This document shows, piece by piece, positions 18,668 to 27,492 of a stretch of 64,000 nucleotides of DNA (within the stretch, counting starts at the first letter, position 1; each line of letters begins with the position of its first letter). This DNA comes from Betaproteobacteria bacterium. GTDB lineage: Bacteria > Pseudomonadota > Gammaproteobacteria > Burkholderiales > Burkholderiaceae_C. The position numbers were made by a program, and so were the translations under genes. A model generated the notes under the pieces. That model was given only the letters and a program-made list of their open reading frames with translations, was not told the origin of the DNA and made no database searches. Location of the stretch: positions 1 to 64,000 of the forward strand of contig VGHB01000007.1 in NCBI GenBank assembly GCA_016868355.1, read 5' to 3'.

Positions 18668-20095
18668 TCAAGGCACCATCAGGCCAGGCCACTCGGGCCC
18701 GTCGCGCTGGGCATGGCCGGAAACCGGTAGGCTGCGCAGCTTGCTGGCCCACAGCGGCTGCTGGTCTGGGCCCGAAGCAGCCGGGCAGCCCTGCCCGCGG
18801 GCATGGCCAATTGCCGCAGCGCTCAGGGGCTCGCCGGGGTCTTCCAGGGCCTTGGTGAAATCTTCAGCCACGCGGCAGGTGGCCGCAAAACCGCTGTAGT
18901 AGCCGCCTTCACCTCGGGCATTCACCGAGTCAAAGTTGACCAGGCTATAGGTCAAGCCGCAGTGTTCTCGGGGGCGGAACCCCACGGGCTTGCCACAGGT
19001 GGTGGAACCTACCAGAACCACGTCAATGCCCACACCCTGAAGGCCTGCAATCATCTGCTCGCTGGCTGAGCAGGTGCGCAGGCCTGTCAACACATAGACC
19101 CGTTTCACACCAGCCCAGGCCACAGGTGAGGAAAATCGATAGGTGGCGTTTGATGCCTGCAAGGCCGCATTGTTTCGCAGCACTGCGTACACCTGACCGT
19201 CTACCTTGTTGCCTGCGGCCATGGATGCGACGCGTCCCCCAACTGCCACCGATCCCCCGCCGTTGTAGCGAAGGTCAAAGACCAGCTCGGTCACGCCTTG
19301 GTCGCGGAACTGCTGGAAATACGCCTGCAGGTCTGGCTCAGCCAATGTGATCATGGAGTTGAATCGCACCAGACCCATGCGGCGTCCATCGGGCAGGTTG
19401 ATCACACGGCCCAGCCGCACCGGCACCACATCGTGAACCGATGCCGTCACCCCAACGGTGCGGCGAACCCCCGCGCGTTCCACCTCCAGCACCAGTTCCT
19501 GCCCCGCCTGCTGCGGCGTGAGCATCGAGAAGTCAAACTTGGCTATGGCATCCTCGACCGGCGTGTCGTTGAGGCGATGGATGCGGTCCCCGCGCTGCAG
19601 GCCCGACACCGCAGCCGGCGAGCCGGGCGTCACATCACGGACGAACAGCGGCAGGTCGGGTCGGCCTTGAACCTCTTGACCCGCCACGGCCAGGCCATAA
19701 GCGAGCGTTTTACCCTCGCCGTAAAACTGGCTGTAGGCCTCGCTGGTTTGATAGCCACTGAAACGGTCGGCCGGAATTCGCTCATTGCCCTTGAACAGCG
19801 AGGCGGCAAAGTAGGCGCGTAGTCCCTGCTCGGGCGCGGGGTCGACCAGCGGGGTGAGGTCATTGTAGAAGTACTCGGTCCTGAACTGATCGGCCAAAAA
19901 ACTGCGGCGATCCAAGAGCATACAACCTGGCGTTTCTGGCAGACCAGAAAGCGGATCAGGCACCGCTTCGGACAGGGGCGCGGGCGCCGATCCCGAGCCG
20001 CCTCCGCAGGCACTGAGCACCAGGCTTGCAGCCGTCAGCGCAAGCAAGGCTCGCCAGCCAAAGTAATGTTGTGTCATGCCGGTGATGGACTTCAT
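18668..20095 (-). CDS. S41-family (C-terminal processing) peptidase, predicted lipoprotein
   Basis: A 475-residue periplasmic protease. The N-terminus is a lipoprotein signal, ALLALTAASLVLSACGGGSG, with a lipobox LSAC cysteine. A PDZ domain (DVTPGSPAAVSGLQRGDRIH) is followed by the S41 tail-protease core: LVFDLRYNGGGSVAVGG, then the nucleophile serine in LRTCSASEQMIAG and the lysine in GSTTCGKPVGF. Cysteines lie close to both catalytic positions. The start could be ATG 20095 or ATG 20077 (MTQHYFGWRALL). The substrate is unknown. It is on the same strand as uvrD with 60 bases between them. Confidence 0.88.
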   Translation of the reverse strand: MKSITGMTQHYFGWRALLALTAASLVLSACGGGSGSAPAPLSEAVPDPLSGLPETPGCMLLDRRSFLADQFRTEYFYNDLTPLVDPAPEQGLRAYFAASLFKGNERIPADRFSGYQTSEAYSQFYGEGKTLAYGLAVAGQEVQGRPDLPLFVRDVTPGSPAAVSGLQRGDRIHRLNDTPVEDAIAKFDFSMLTPQQAGQELVLEVERAGVRRTVGVTASVHDVVPVRLGRVINLPDGRRMGLVRFNSMITLAEPDLQAYFQQFRDQGVTELVFDLRYNGGGSVAVGGRVASMAAGNKVDGQVYAVLRNNAALQASNATYRFSSPVAWAGVKRVYVLTGLRTCSASEQMIAGLQGVGIDVVLVGSTTCGKPVGFRPREHCGLTYSLVNFDSVNARGEGGYYSGFAATCRVAEDFTKALEDPGEPLSAAAIGHARGQGCPAASGPDQQPLWASKLRSLPVSGHAQRDGPEWPGLMVP

Positions 20096-20277
20096 GGGGT
20101 GGCTGCACCCTGGCCAACCGAAGGCCAGCAAAGGCGCTTGATCTGGCCAGGCTACCAAGACCACTTAGCAAGTTACCACAACCTACAATCTTGCCTCTCA
20201 CCCAGCCCTGTCACCCGCCCGGGTGAAACCTACCAAACGCCCGCCCTACGCAGGCTGTCTACTTTGCCGATTTCCGC

Positions 20278-23157
20278 ATGACCGAGCTTGCCAAATCCTT
20301 CGAACCAGCCGCCATTGAGGCGCGCTGGGCCCCACTGTGGGAGCAACAGAGCACCTATCGCCCCAGCACCGATCCAGCCAAGCCGTCCTTCTGCGTTCAG
20401 CTGCCGCCGCCCAATGTCACGGGCACCCTGCACATGGGGCACGCTTTCAACCAAACCATCATGGACGCGCTCACCCGTCTGCACCGCATGTACGGCCATA
20501 ACACCCTGTGGGTGCCGGGCACCGACCATGCCGGCATTGCCACCCAGATCGTGGTGGAGCGCCAGCTTGAGCAGCAAGGCACCAACCGGCATGAACTGGG
20601 CCGCAAGAATTTCGTAGCCCGCGTGTGGGAATGGAAGGAGAAAAGCGGCTCCACCATCACGCGCCAGATGCGCCGCATGGGCGCCAGCGTCAGCTGGGAC
20701 CATGAGTACTTCACCATGGACGACAAGCTTTCACGGGTCGTCACGGAAACCTTTGTGCGCCTGTACGAAGAAGGCCTGATCTACCGCGGCAAGCGGCTGG
20801 TGAGTTGGGACCCGATTCTGAAGTCAGCGGTGTCGGATCTGGAGGTAGACAGCGAAGAGCAAGAAGGTTCGCTTTGGCACATTCGTTACCCGGTTGAAGG
20901 CTGCAGCACCAGCGTGGTGGTGGCCACCACGCGGCCTGAGACGATGCTAGGAGACACGGCGGTGATGGTGCATCCCGAAGACGAGCGCTATGCCGCGCTG
21001 GTCGGGCACCAGGTTCGCCTGCCCATCTCCGGGCGGCTCGTGCCGGTGATTGCTGACACCTACGTGGACCGCGAATTCGGCACCGGCGTGGTCAAGGTCA
21101 CGCCCGCGCACGACACCAACGACTACGCGGTGGCGCAACGGCATGGTCTGCCAATGATCACCATCTTCGACCTGTCGGCCCAGGTGGTAAAGCACCTGCA
21201 GGACATCCCCGAAGAACTGCGGGGTCTGGACCGATTCGAGGCGCGCAAACGCATCGTGGCGCAGTTGGAGGCGCAGGGCCTGCTGGTGGAGGTCAAGAAA
21301 CACCGGCTGACGGTGCCGCGTTGCGCACGCACGGGGCAGGTGATTGAGCCCATGCTCACGGACCAATGGTTTGTGGCGATGAGCAAACCCGGCGCAAGCG
21401 GCAAGTCCATAGCCCAGGAAGCCGTCGAGGTGGTGCAAAGCGGCCAGGTCCGCTTCGTACCGGAGCAGTGGGTCAACACCTACAACCAATGGATGAACAA
21501 CATCCAGGACTGGTGCATCAGCCGCCAGTTGTGGTGGGGCCATCAAATCCCGGCTTGGTATGGCACAAATGGGGAACTGTTTGTAGCACGCAGCGAAGAC
21601 GAGGCCCGTGCCAAAGCAGCTCAAGCAGGTTACAGCGGTGCGCTGGAGCGCGACCCCGACGTGCTCGACACTTGGTACTCTTCAGCCCTGGTGCCCTTCT
21701 CCACATTGGGCTGGCCCGACCAGACCATAGAGCAGTCGCTCTTCCTGCCCTCTTCGGTGCTGGTCACCGGCTACGACATCATCTTCTTCTGGGTGGCCCG
21801 GATGATCATGATGACCCAGCATTTCACAGGCCAAGTCCCCTTCAAGGATGTCTATATCCATGGCCTTGTGCTGGATGCCCAGGGCAAGAAGATGAGTAAG
21901 AGCGAGGGCAATGTACTCGACCCGGTCGACCTGATCGACGGCATCGAGCTGGCCCTCTTGCTGGACAAGCGCACCCAAGGCTTGCGCAAGCCTGAGACGG
22001 CACCCAAGGTGCACAAGGCCACTGAGAAAGAATTCCCACAAGGCATCCCGGCCTACGGGGCTGACGCACTGCGCTTCACCTTCGCAGCCATGGCCAGCCT
22101 GGGCCGCAGCGTCAACTTCGACTCCAAGCGCTGCGAGGGCTACCGCAACTTCTGCAACAAACTGTGGAACGCCAGCCGCTTTGTGCTGATGAACTGTGAA
22201 GGCCAAGACTGCGGCCTGAAGGAACACAGCAAGGCTGAGTGCGCTGCACCCGTCTACGAGCAGGGCGTCTTGGTCAAAGAGGCTGGGCCATTTCACAAAT
22301 ACCTGGTCTTCTCGCAGGCAGACCGCTGGATAACCAGTGAGTTGCAGCGCGTCGAGCATGCGGTGGCCGAAGGCTTTGCGCAATACCGGTTGGACCAAGT
22401 GGCGCAGGCGATCTACACCTTTGTGTGGGACGAGTACTGCGACTGGTACCTGGAGATTGCCAAGGTGCAACTGGCCACAGGGCATGAAGCCCAGCAACGC
22501 GCCACACGCCGCACCCTGATCCGTGTGCTGGAGACGGTATTGCGACTGCTGCACCCGATCACACCCTTCATCACCGCTGAACTGTGGGACACGGTGGCGG
22601 TGGTAGCGGGGCGAAAAGACCCCGGCGGGCTGCAAACCCTGGCTACGGCCGCCTACCCGGTTGCACAGCTTGAGCGTGTTGACGCCCAGGCCGACGCTTG
22701 GATAGGGCAACTCAAGGCACTGGTCGGCGCCTGCCGGTCCCTGCGCAGCGAAATGGACCTGTCACCGGCCGAGCGCGTACCTTTGTTGGTGCAGGGTGAG
22801 CCCGACTTCATCACCCAAGCGGGACCAGCCATCAAGGCCTTGGCCAAACTGTCGGCAGTGGAGCCCTTGGCTGATGAAGCCGCCTTCAACGAAGCCACCC
22901 GCATCGCCCCGGTACTGGTGGTGGGCACGCTGCGCGTGGCCTTGAAGGTTGAGGTGGATGTGGTCGCTGAAGCCGCACGTCTGGACAAGGAGACAGCGCG
23001 TCTGCAGGGAGAAATCGCCAGGGCCCAAGGCAAACTGGCCAGCGAGAGTTTTGTGGCGCGCGCTCCGGCTGCGGTGGTTGAAAAAGAGCGCCAACGGGTG
23101 CAAGAATTCAAGCAGACGCTTGACCGGGTGAGCCAGCAACGCCAGCGCCTGGCCTGA
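20278..23157 (+). CDS. valS: Valyl-tRNA synthetase
   Basis: A 959-residue class I synthetase charging tRNA-Val. The HIGH-type motif appears as [19 protein letters not shown], the editing CP1 domain has [16 protein letters not shown], and the KMSKS loop is [17 protein letters not shown]. The C-terminal coiled coil that contacts tRNA ([20 protein letters not shown]) is present. No clear Shine-Dalgarno precedes the ATG. A TACAAT box at 20184-20189 and a GC hairpin (20211-20226) lie in the leader. galU follows 28 bases later. Confidence 0.98.
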   Translation: MTELAKSFEPAAIEARWAPLWEQQSTYRPSTDPAKPSFCVQLPPPNVTGTLHMGHAFNQTIMDALTRLHRMYGHNTLWVPGTDHAGIATQIVVERQLEQQGTNRHELGRKNFVARVWEWKEKSGSTITRQMRRMGASVSWDHEYFTMDDKLSRVVTETFVRLYEEGLIYRGKRLVSWDPILKSAVSDLEVDSEEQEGSLWHIRYPVEGCSTSVVVATTRPETMLGDTAVMVHPEDERYAALVGHQVRLPISGRLVPVIADTYVDREFGTGVVKVTPAHDTNDYAVAQRHGLPMITIFDLSAQVVKHLQDIPEELRGLDRFEARKRIVAQLEAQGLLVEVKKHRLTVPRCARTGQVIEPMLTDQWFVAMSKPGASGKSIAQEAVEVVQSGQVRFVPEQWVNTYNQWMNNIQDWCISRQLWWGHQIPAWYGTNGELFVARSEDEARAKAAQAGYSGALERDPDVLDTWYSSALVPFSTLGWPDQTIEQSLFLPSSVLVTGYDIIFFWVARMIMMTQHFTGQVPFKDVYIHGLVLDAQGKKMSKSEGNVLDPVDLIDGIELALLLDKRTQGLRKPETAPKVHKATEKEFPQGIPAYGADALRFTFAAMASLGRSVNFDSKRCEGYRNFCNKLWNASRFVLMNCEGQDCGLKEHSKAECAAPVYEQGVLVKEAGPFHKYLVFSQADRWITSELQRVEHAVAEGFAQYRLDQVAQAIYTFVWDEYCDWYLEIAKVQLATGHEAQQRATRRTLIRVLETVLRLLHPITPFITAELWDTVAVVAGRKDPGGLQTLATAAYPVAQLERVDAQADAWIGQLKALVGACRSLRSEMDLSPAERVPLLVQGEPDFITQAGPAIKALAKLSAVEPLADEAAFNEATRIAPVLVVGTLRVALKVEVDVVAEAARLDKETARLQGEIARAQGKLASESFVARAPAAVVEKERQRVQEFKQTLDRVSQQRQRLA

Positions 23158-23185
23158 GGCCCTGCCGCACCCTCGAACCCAAGCC

Positions 23186-24064
23186 ATGAGCGCTGACAAG
23201 CCAATCAAGAAAGCCATCTTTCCCGTTGCCGGCCTGGGCACGCGGTTCCTGCCGGCCACCAAGGCACAGCCCAAGGAAATGCTGCCCGTGGTCGACAAAC
23301 CGCTGATCCAGTACGCGGTGGAAGAGGCTTATGCTGCGGGTGTGCGGGAAATGATCTTCGTGACCGGTCGCCACAAGCGGCCCATCGAAGACCACTTCGA
23401 CTTGACGTACGAGTTGGAGATCGCACTGGAACAGGCCGGTAAAGAAGAACTGCTGTCGGTGGTGCGCAGCGTCAAACCCGACGACATGGAGTGCGTGTAT
23501 GTGCGGCAAGCCCAAGCGCTAGGCCTGGGGCACGCTGTCTTGTGCGGGCGGCGCTTGGTGGGGCAAGACCCCTTCGCGGTGCTCTTGGCCGACGACCTGA
23601 TGGTGGGCCAGCCGCCGGTTCTGGCGCAGATGGTAGAGCAGTATCAACAGTGGCGCACCAGCATCTTGGCCGTACAGGAAATTCCGGCCGAACAAACCCG
23701 CCGCTACGGCATCGTAGCCGGCACGGCGGTCAACGACCGGCTGCTGGACGTGACACGCATCGTGGAAAAGCCCGCGCCGCAGGATGCACCGTCAAACTTG
23801 GGGGTCGCCGGCCGCTACATCCTTACCGCCGGTGTGTTCGATGACATTCTTCGGCAGCCGCGTGGTGTGGGCGGTGAGATTCAACTCACTGATGGCATTG
23901 CCGGCTTGTTGCGCCGTGAAAAAGTGTTTGCTTATCGTTACGCGGGCAAGCGCTACGACTGCGGCAGCAAAGAGGGCTTCTTGCAAGCCAACGTGGAACT
24001 GGCCCTTCAGCACCCCGTGCTGGGAGCAGGATTCAGAGACTACTTGGCCCAGATCAGGCTGTAG
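23186..24064 (+). CDS. galU: UTP-glucose-1-phosphate uridylyltransferase
   Basis: A 292-residue nucleotidyltransferase making UDP-glucose for exopolysaccharide, LPS and trehalose synthesis. It starts with the nucleotide-binding signature [20 protein letters not shown], followed by [20 protein letters not shown] and the active-site segments LLADDLM and VEKPAP. The ending [20 protein letters not shown] is typical. It lies 28 bases downstream of valS and converges on the TusA-like gene. Confidence 0.97.
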   Translation: MSADKPIKKAIFPVAGLGTRFLPATKAQPKEMLPVVDKPLIQYAVEEAYAAGVREMIFVTGRHKRPIEDHFDLTYELEIALEQAGKEELLSVVRSVKPDDMECVYVRQAQALGLGHAVLCGRRLVGQDPFAVLLADDLMVGQPPVLAQMVEQYQQWRTSILAVQEIPAEQTRRYGIVAGTAVNDRLLDVTRIVEKPAPQDAPSNLGVAGRYILTAGVFDDILRQPRGVGGEIQLTDGIAGLLRREKVFAYRYAGKRYDCGSKEGFLQANVELALQHPVLGAGFRDYLAQIRL

Positions 24065-24076
24065 CGCTGGCCCGGC

Positions 24077-24313
24077 TCAGCGCCGGCGCAACACAATGGT
24101 GAACTCGTCACCGTTGGCAATTTGCTCCAGCAGTTCGTTGCCCGTTTGCCTGGCAAATGCCTGAAAGTCGCGCACGGAACCCGGATCGGTGGCGATCACC
24201 CTTAGGGTCTGCCCGGTGGTCATTTCAGCCAGAGTCTTCTTGGCCTTGAGGATGGGCAGCGGGCAGTTCAGGCCGCGGGTATCGATTTCGCGCGTGATAT
24301 CCATATCCGGCAT
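24077..24313 (-). CDS. TusA-family sulfur carrier-like protein
   Basis: A 78-residue SirA/TusA/YedF-fold protein. The family signature is DTRGLNCPLPILKAKKTLAE with the CPxP cysteine that carries persulfide sulfur. The C-terminus (GNELLEQIANGDEFTIVLRR) completes the small alpha/beta fold. Two ATGs, at 24313 and 24304, are possible. It lies 17 bases downstream of cysM on the same strand, so it is probably co-transcribed, suggesting a role in cysteine or tRNA-thiolation sulfur flow. Confidence 0.9.
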   Translation of the reverse strand: MPDMDITREIDTRGLNCPLPILKAKKTLAEMTTGQTLRVIATDPGSVRDFQAFARQTGNELLEQIANGDEFTIVLRRR

Positions 24314-24330
24314 TGTACGTTGGCGCGCGC

Positions 24331-25236
24331 TCAGGCCGGAAAGACGCCGGTCGAAAGGTAACGGTCGCCGCGGTCACAGACGATGAACACAATGGTGGCG
24401 TTTTCCACCCGGCGCGACAGTTCCAGCGCCACCCAACAGGCGCCCGCGGCCGAAACGCCTGCAAACAGCCCCTCTTCGCGCGCCAGGCGTCGTGCCATCT
24501 CCTCGGCATCGTTCTGGCTGACCAGAACCAATTCGTCCACCGCCGATGGATCGTAAATGCGGGGCAGGTACTCCGGGGGCCACTTGCGGATACCAGGAAT
24601 GCGGGAACCCTCGCTGGGCTGCGCACCGATGATGCGCACCGCGGGATTCTGTTGCTTGAGGTAGCGGCTGACCCCAGTGACGGTACCGGTGGTGCCCATG
24701 GCACTGACAAAGTGGGTGACCCGGCCTTCGGTGTCCTGCCAGATCTCGGGGCCTGTGGTTTCAAAGTGAACCCGCGGGTTGTCGGCATTGGCGAATTGGT
24801 CAAGCACCAGGCCCTTGCCTTGCCGCTGCAGTTCGTCGGCCAGGTCGCGCGCGGACTCCATGCCACCGGCCCTAGGGGTGAGGATGAGTTCAGCGCCAAA
24901 GGCCTTCATCGTCTGCGCGCGCTCAATTGAAAGGTCCTCGGGCATGATCAGCACCATACGGTAGCCTCGGATGGCCGCAGCCATGGCCAGCGCAATCCCG
25001 GTGTTGCCCGAAGTAGCCTCGATCAGGGTGTCGCCGGGCCTGATGTCGCCACGCTCTTCGGCGCGCCGAATCATGCTCATGGCTGGACGGTCCTTGACCG
25101 AGCCAGCGGGGTTGTGGCCTTCAAGCTTGCCCAAGATCACGTTGCCGCGCTTCTGGGCCTCCTGGGTACCCAAGCGCTGCAGGCGCACCAGGGGTGTGGC
25201 GCCAATCACTTCTTCGAGGGTTCTGTAACGGCTCAT
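24331..25236 (-). CDS. cysM: Cysteine synthase B (O-acetylserine sulfhydrylase) CysM
   Basis: A 301-residue PLP enzyme of the beta-substitution family. The PLP lysine lies in GHNPAGSVKDRPAMSMI, the phosphate-binding loop is SAMGTTGTVTG, and the substrate loop is EATSGNTGIALAMAA. The CysM-specific end IVCDRGDRYLSTGVFP is present. CysM isoforms accept thiosulfate or protein-bound sulfur as well as sulfide. The ATG at 25236 is 93 bases from the divergent tRNA-Leu gene. Confidence 0.95.
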   Translation of the reverse strand: MSRYRTLEEVIGATPLVRLQRLGTQEAQKRGNVILGKLEGHNPAGSVKDRPAMSMIRRAEERGDIRPGDTLIEATSGNTGIALAMAAAIRGYRMVLIMPEDLSIERAQTMKAFGAELILTPRAGGMESARDLADELQRQGKGLVLDQFANADNPRVHFETTGPEIWQDTEGRVTHFVSAMGTTGTVTGVSRYLKQQNPAVRIIGAQPSEGSRIPGIRKWPPEYLPRIYDPSAVDELVLVSQNDAEEMARRLAREEGLFAGVSAAGACWVALELSRRVENATIVFIVCDRGDRYLSTGVFPA

Positions 25237-25303
25237 CCGTAATTCCTCGACTTATTCTCGCAAGACACGGCCACTCTCGCAGGCGCGGCCGCTTAGCCTT
25301 TGC

Positions 25304-25326
25304 TGAGAGTGCGATAATTACTCTCA
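25304..25326 (+). promoter_or_regulatory. -10-like box of tRNA-Leu inside an inverted repeat
   Basis: GATAAT (25313-25318), a 5/6 match to the -10 consensus, lies 11 bases upstream of the mature tRNA. It is framed by 7-base arms TGAGAGT (25304-25310) and ACTCTCA (25320-25326). No good -35 is visible. The repeat may be an operator, or a chance feature of the leader. Confidence 0.4.
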
Positions 25327-25329
25327 ATT

Positions 25330-25414
25330 GCCCGCGTGACGAAATCGGTAGACGTAGCGGATTCAAAATCCGCCGCCGCAAGGCGTGCCAGTTCGAGTCT
25401 GGCCGCGGGCACCA
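25330..25414 (+). tRNA. tRNA-Leu(CAA)
   Basis: Acceptor strands GCCCGCG (25330-25336) and CGCGGGC (25404-25410) pair perfectly and are followed by an encoded ACCA. The anticodon stem GCGGA/TCCGC encloses the loop TTCAAAA, giving anticodon CAA for the UUG codon. A long variable arm (CGCCGCAAGGCG) and the T loop GTTCGAGTC complete a type II tRNA. Its 3' end faces the A+T-richer islet at 25.4-27.5 kb. Confidence 0.97.
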
Positions 25415-25871
25415 TCTGCCAGCAGCTGCCCTTTTCCTGCCGTCTCAGTAGGAGCCGACAAGCCTTGTGCAAGCCGGCAACGCCACCTGATCCGGACATT
25501 GCCACAGCTTTTCGGCACCCAGCCCTGCGCTACGGCTGCATGCCGCCGCGCGGATCGAGGCAAACAGTCCTAAACGACCGAGGCAGTGGTGCTGCTACGC
25601 CGTTCGGCCGGCTCTGTCGGGTGAGCAGGCGCAGCTCAACACTGCCGAGCAGGTGGGAATCGCCTCGGTTCCTCGAATAGACTTTCCGAGCACGCCGACA
25701 ACTGAACCCTTTGGGTTGCCAGTGACATTCGTGCACTTGCTTACACTTCTTTGGACTTATCATCCGACTGGCTGTCGCAGGCTGAAGGCAAGACATACAG
25801 CTCGTTTGCTGCGCGAGATAAAGCAAGTGAGCTGACCACCTTCAGACGGTCTAGGTTTCTTGAGGACTATC
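25415..25871. other. Gene-poor stretch after tRNA-Leu
   Basis: About 457 bases without a recognisable gene. Base composition becomes more mixed towards the right end. The only protein-like reading is plus frame 25706-25900 (64 codons between stops, no ATG or GTG), which overlaps the next gene's start by 29 bases and could be a gene remnant. A 98-codon minus-strand frame (25530-25826) has no recognisable motif. TTGAGGA at 25860-25866 is the ribosome site of the next gene. Confidence 0.5.
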
Positions 25872-27104
25872 GTGAAAGCAAAAGACTTCGGAAGGTTTGA
25901 GAACTCGTTCTCGTTTCATATGATTCGGGATTTCTTCCTGCTTCTTCTGGTGGTCGGAGCGGCAGAAGTGGGGTTTCGTTATGCGTCGCTTAAGTACAAT
26001 TTTAAGACTACAGAGCAAGTACGGGTTGAGCGTGCCGCTCAACAGCTGGCGGACGATATTCGTGCGATCATGCTGAACTCTGGAGGCCCAGTTGCAGCCC
26101 AAACGGTTTTCCCAATTTTGGACCGTAACTTTTCTGATCTCGGCTTGGCAATTGCGATTCTGCCTTCCGAGGAAACTATCCAGTCGATTCAGCAGACTTT
26201 TAATTTCAAACCGCAGGGTTTACAGCCGAAGTGGTCTGTTGGTGAGTTCAACGAGGCCTCCATAAGTATCCGAGCAGAGCAGGCCTGCTTGGGTTGCCAT
26301 ATAAAAGCCAAGGTCGGGGAGTCACTTGGTACGGTAACCGTACGCAGCTACCTCGAGCCAAAGCGGGATGTATGGTGGACAGAACTATCCGTGATGATGT
26401 CAACCCTCAGCTTCAAGGTAATCCTGCACACCATCGTTCTCTTCCTGCTGTTGCGAATTCGAATGGAGCCGTTGATCACGTTACGGGCTACAGCCGCAGC
26501 TCTGGCGAAGGGCGTGATGAACTTGTCACATCGGGCAAAGGTAAATTCTGCAGACGAGTTCGGTGAGCTTGCCTCCGACCTCAATCATTTCCTGGATCGT
26601 GTAAAGCTCATAGTGCACGATCTGGACAGAATTTTAAGCGAGGTGGTGGTTGTCGGGGAACGGCTCAGTACGGTTAATCGGGTTCTTGACAATCAGATCG
26701 ACAGCCTCCGTGAAACCACTGAGATTAGCAACGCTCGAGAGCGAGACCATAGCGTTGATTCCCGTGTCGCTTTGGCTCAGGAGGTCGGCGCGTTTGGAGT
26801 TGTGATCTCAACACTTGATGAGCTTGTTTCTAAAGGGGTAACACCAGGTCAAGATGCTCGCGAACTAAAGGAGAAGATTGAAAGGCTTAGGCAGCTCTAC
26901 GCAACCATTTCGCAATTTGTTGGACAAGGGCAGGCAGAGTCGGGCTCTTCCCGAGTAGGTGCGAGTCAATACCTTGTTCTCTCACAGTCGTTGCGTGAGA
27001 TGGCATTGCTCGAGGGGTCCATGCAAAAGGTGGCCGAGTCTGGACGGATGTTGCTCAGGCGTATTGAAACAAGTAGTCCCTCGTTCCAAGGGAAAGGAAA
27101 CTAA
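25872..27104 (+). CDS. Membrane-anchored c-type-heme/HAMP sensor-like protein without an output domain
   Basis: A 410-residue protein. One membrane helix (~19-33) leads to a periplasmic domain of about 140 residues that resembles the DUF3365/Tll0287-like heme domain and contains ACLGCHIKAKVGESLG, a CxxCH heme c motif at ~139-143. A second helix (~176-196) is followed by a HAMP-like segment (~195-247, ending ADEFGELASDLNHFLDRV) and coiled-coil-prone sequence to the C-terminus. No kinase, GGDEF, EAL or methyl-accepting signalling domain is seen. GTG at 25872 is chosen because TTGAGGA lies 5 bases upstream; TTG at 25860 is an alternative. Four lines counted by hand gave 43-58% G+C, lower than the neighbours. 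Likely acquired by transfer; signalling partner unknown. Confidence 0.75.
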   Translation: MKAKDFGRFENSFSFHMIRDFFLLLLVVGAAEVGFRYASLKYNFKTTEQVRVERAAQQLADDIRAIMLNSGGPVAAQTVFPILDRNFSDLGLAIAILPSEETIQSIQQTFNFKPQGLQPKWSVGEFNEASISIRAEQACLGCHIKAKVGESLGTVTVRSYLEPKRDVWWTELSVMMSTLSFKVILHTIVLFLLLRIRMEPLITLRATAAALAKGVMNLSHRAKVNSADEFGELASDLNHFLDRVKLIVHDLDRILSEVVVVGERLSTVNRVLDNQIDSLRETTEISNARERDHSVDSRVALAQEVGAFGVVISTLDELVSKGVTPGQDARELKEKIERLRQLYATISQFVGQGQAESGSSRVGASQYLVLSQSLREMALLEGSMQKVAESGRMLLRRIETSSPSFQGKGN

Positions 27105-27492
27105 TCTTGGCTTTGCCAATTGACCTGCTCCCCGCCAGCCGTACCAAGCTCAAGTAGCCGGAGGCCGCCAACCAGGAGCATGGTGGGCATGAGGAAAAGC
27201 AATTGCGCCCAGGGCCGCGATCACCGAGTGGCGCCGTGATTACAACGAGGTTCGCCCTCATAGCAGCTCTGAAAGAACACCACCGGCACCGCTGCGGCGC
27301 AGCGCGACCAGCGTGGTGACACTTGAGGCGGGCAGCGCCACCCCGGCCGGGTCACACGCGACAGCCTCGATATGCCTTCGGTGGGTGCGGAGCGCTTGGG
27401 CAGTCACCTGAAGCCCCGCTGCTCCAGATCCGAGCTTGCTCCACCCGGGCCTCACCCGCCTCGCGCGCGCCTGCGTGGCGTAGACTCATTCA
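27105..27492. other. Gene-poor stretch before the rhomboid gene
   Basis: About 388 bases with no convincing gene. Short open frames exist on both strands (for example minus 27258-27455) but show no recognisable motif. G+C rises back to the local norm by about 27250, so the right junction of the atypical segment probably lies near 27.1-27.25 kb. No terminator with a T-run, tRNA or integrase remnant was seen. Confidence 0.5.

Noticed and set aside
20211-20226. Hairpin TCACCC-GCCC-GGGTGA in the valS leader as an attenuator
   Set aside because: No leader peptide with valine codons and no T-run follows, so attenuation is not supported.
21682-22710. 342-codon minus-strand frame inside valS
   Set aside because: Fully contained in an intact valyl-tRNA synthetase gene, with shadow-like composition.
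25530-25826. 98-codon minus-strand frame in the gap after tRNA-Leu
   Set aside because: No motif, no ribosome site, and unusual composition; kept only as part of the gap description.
27213-27225. Possible att repeat of the tRNA-Leu 3' end (GGCCGCG followed by CACC)
   Set aside because: Matches 11 of 13 bases with the two mismatches in the middle; too short to separate from chance in G+C-rich DNA.
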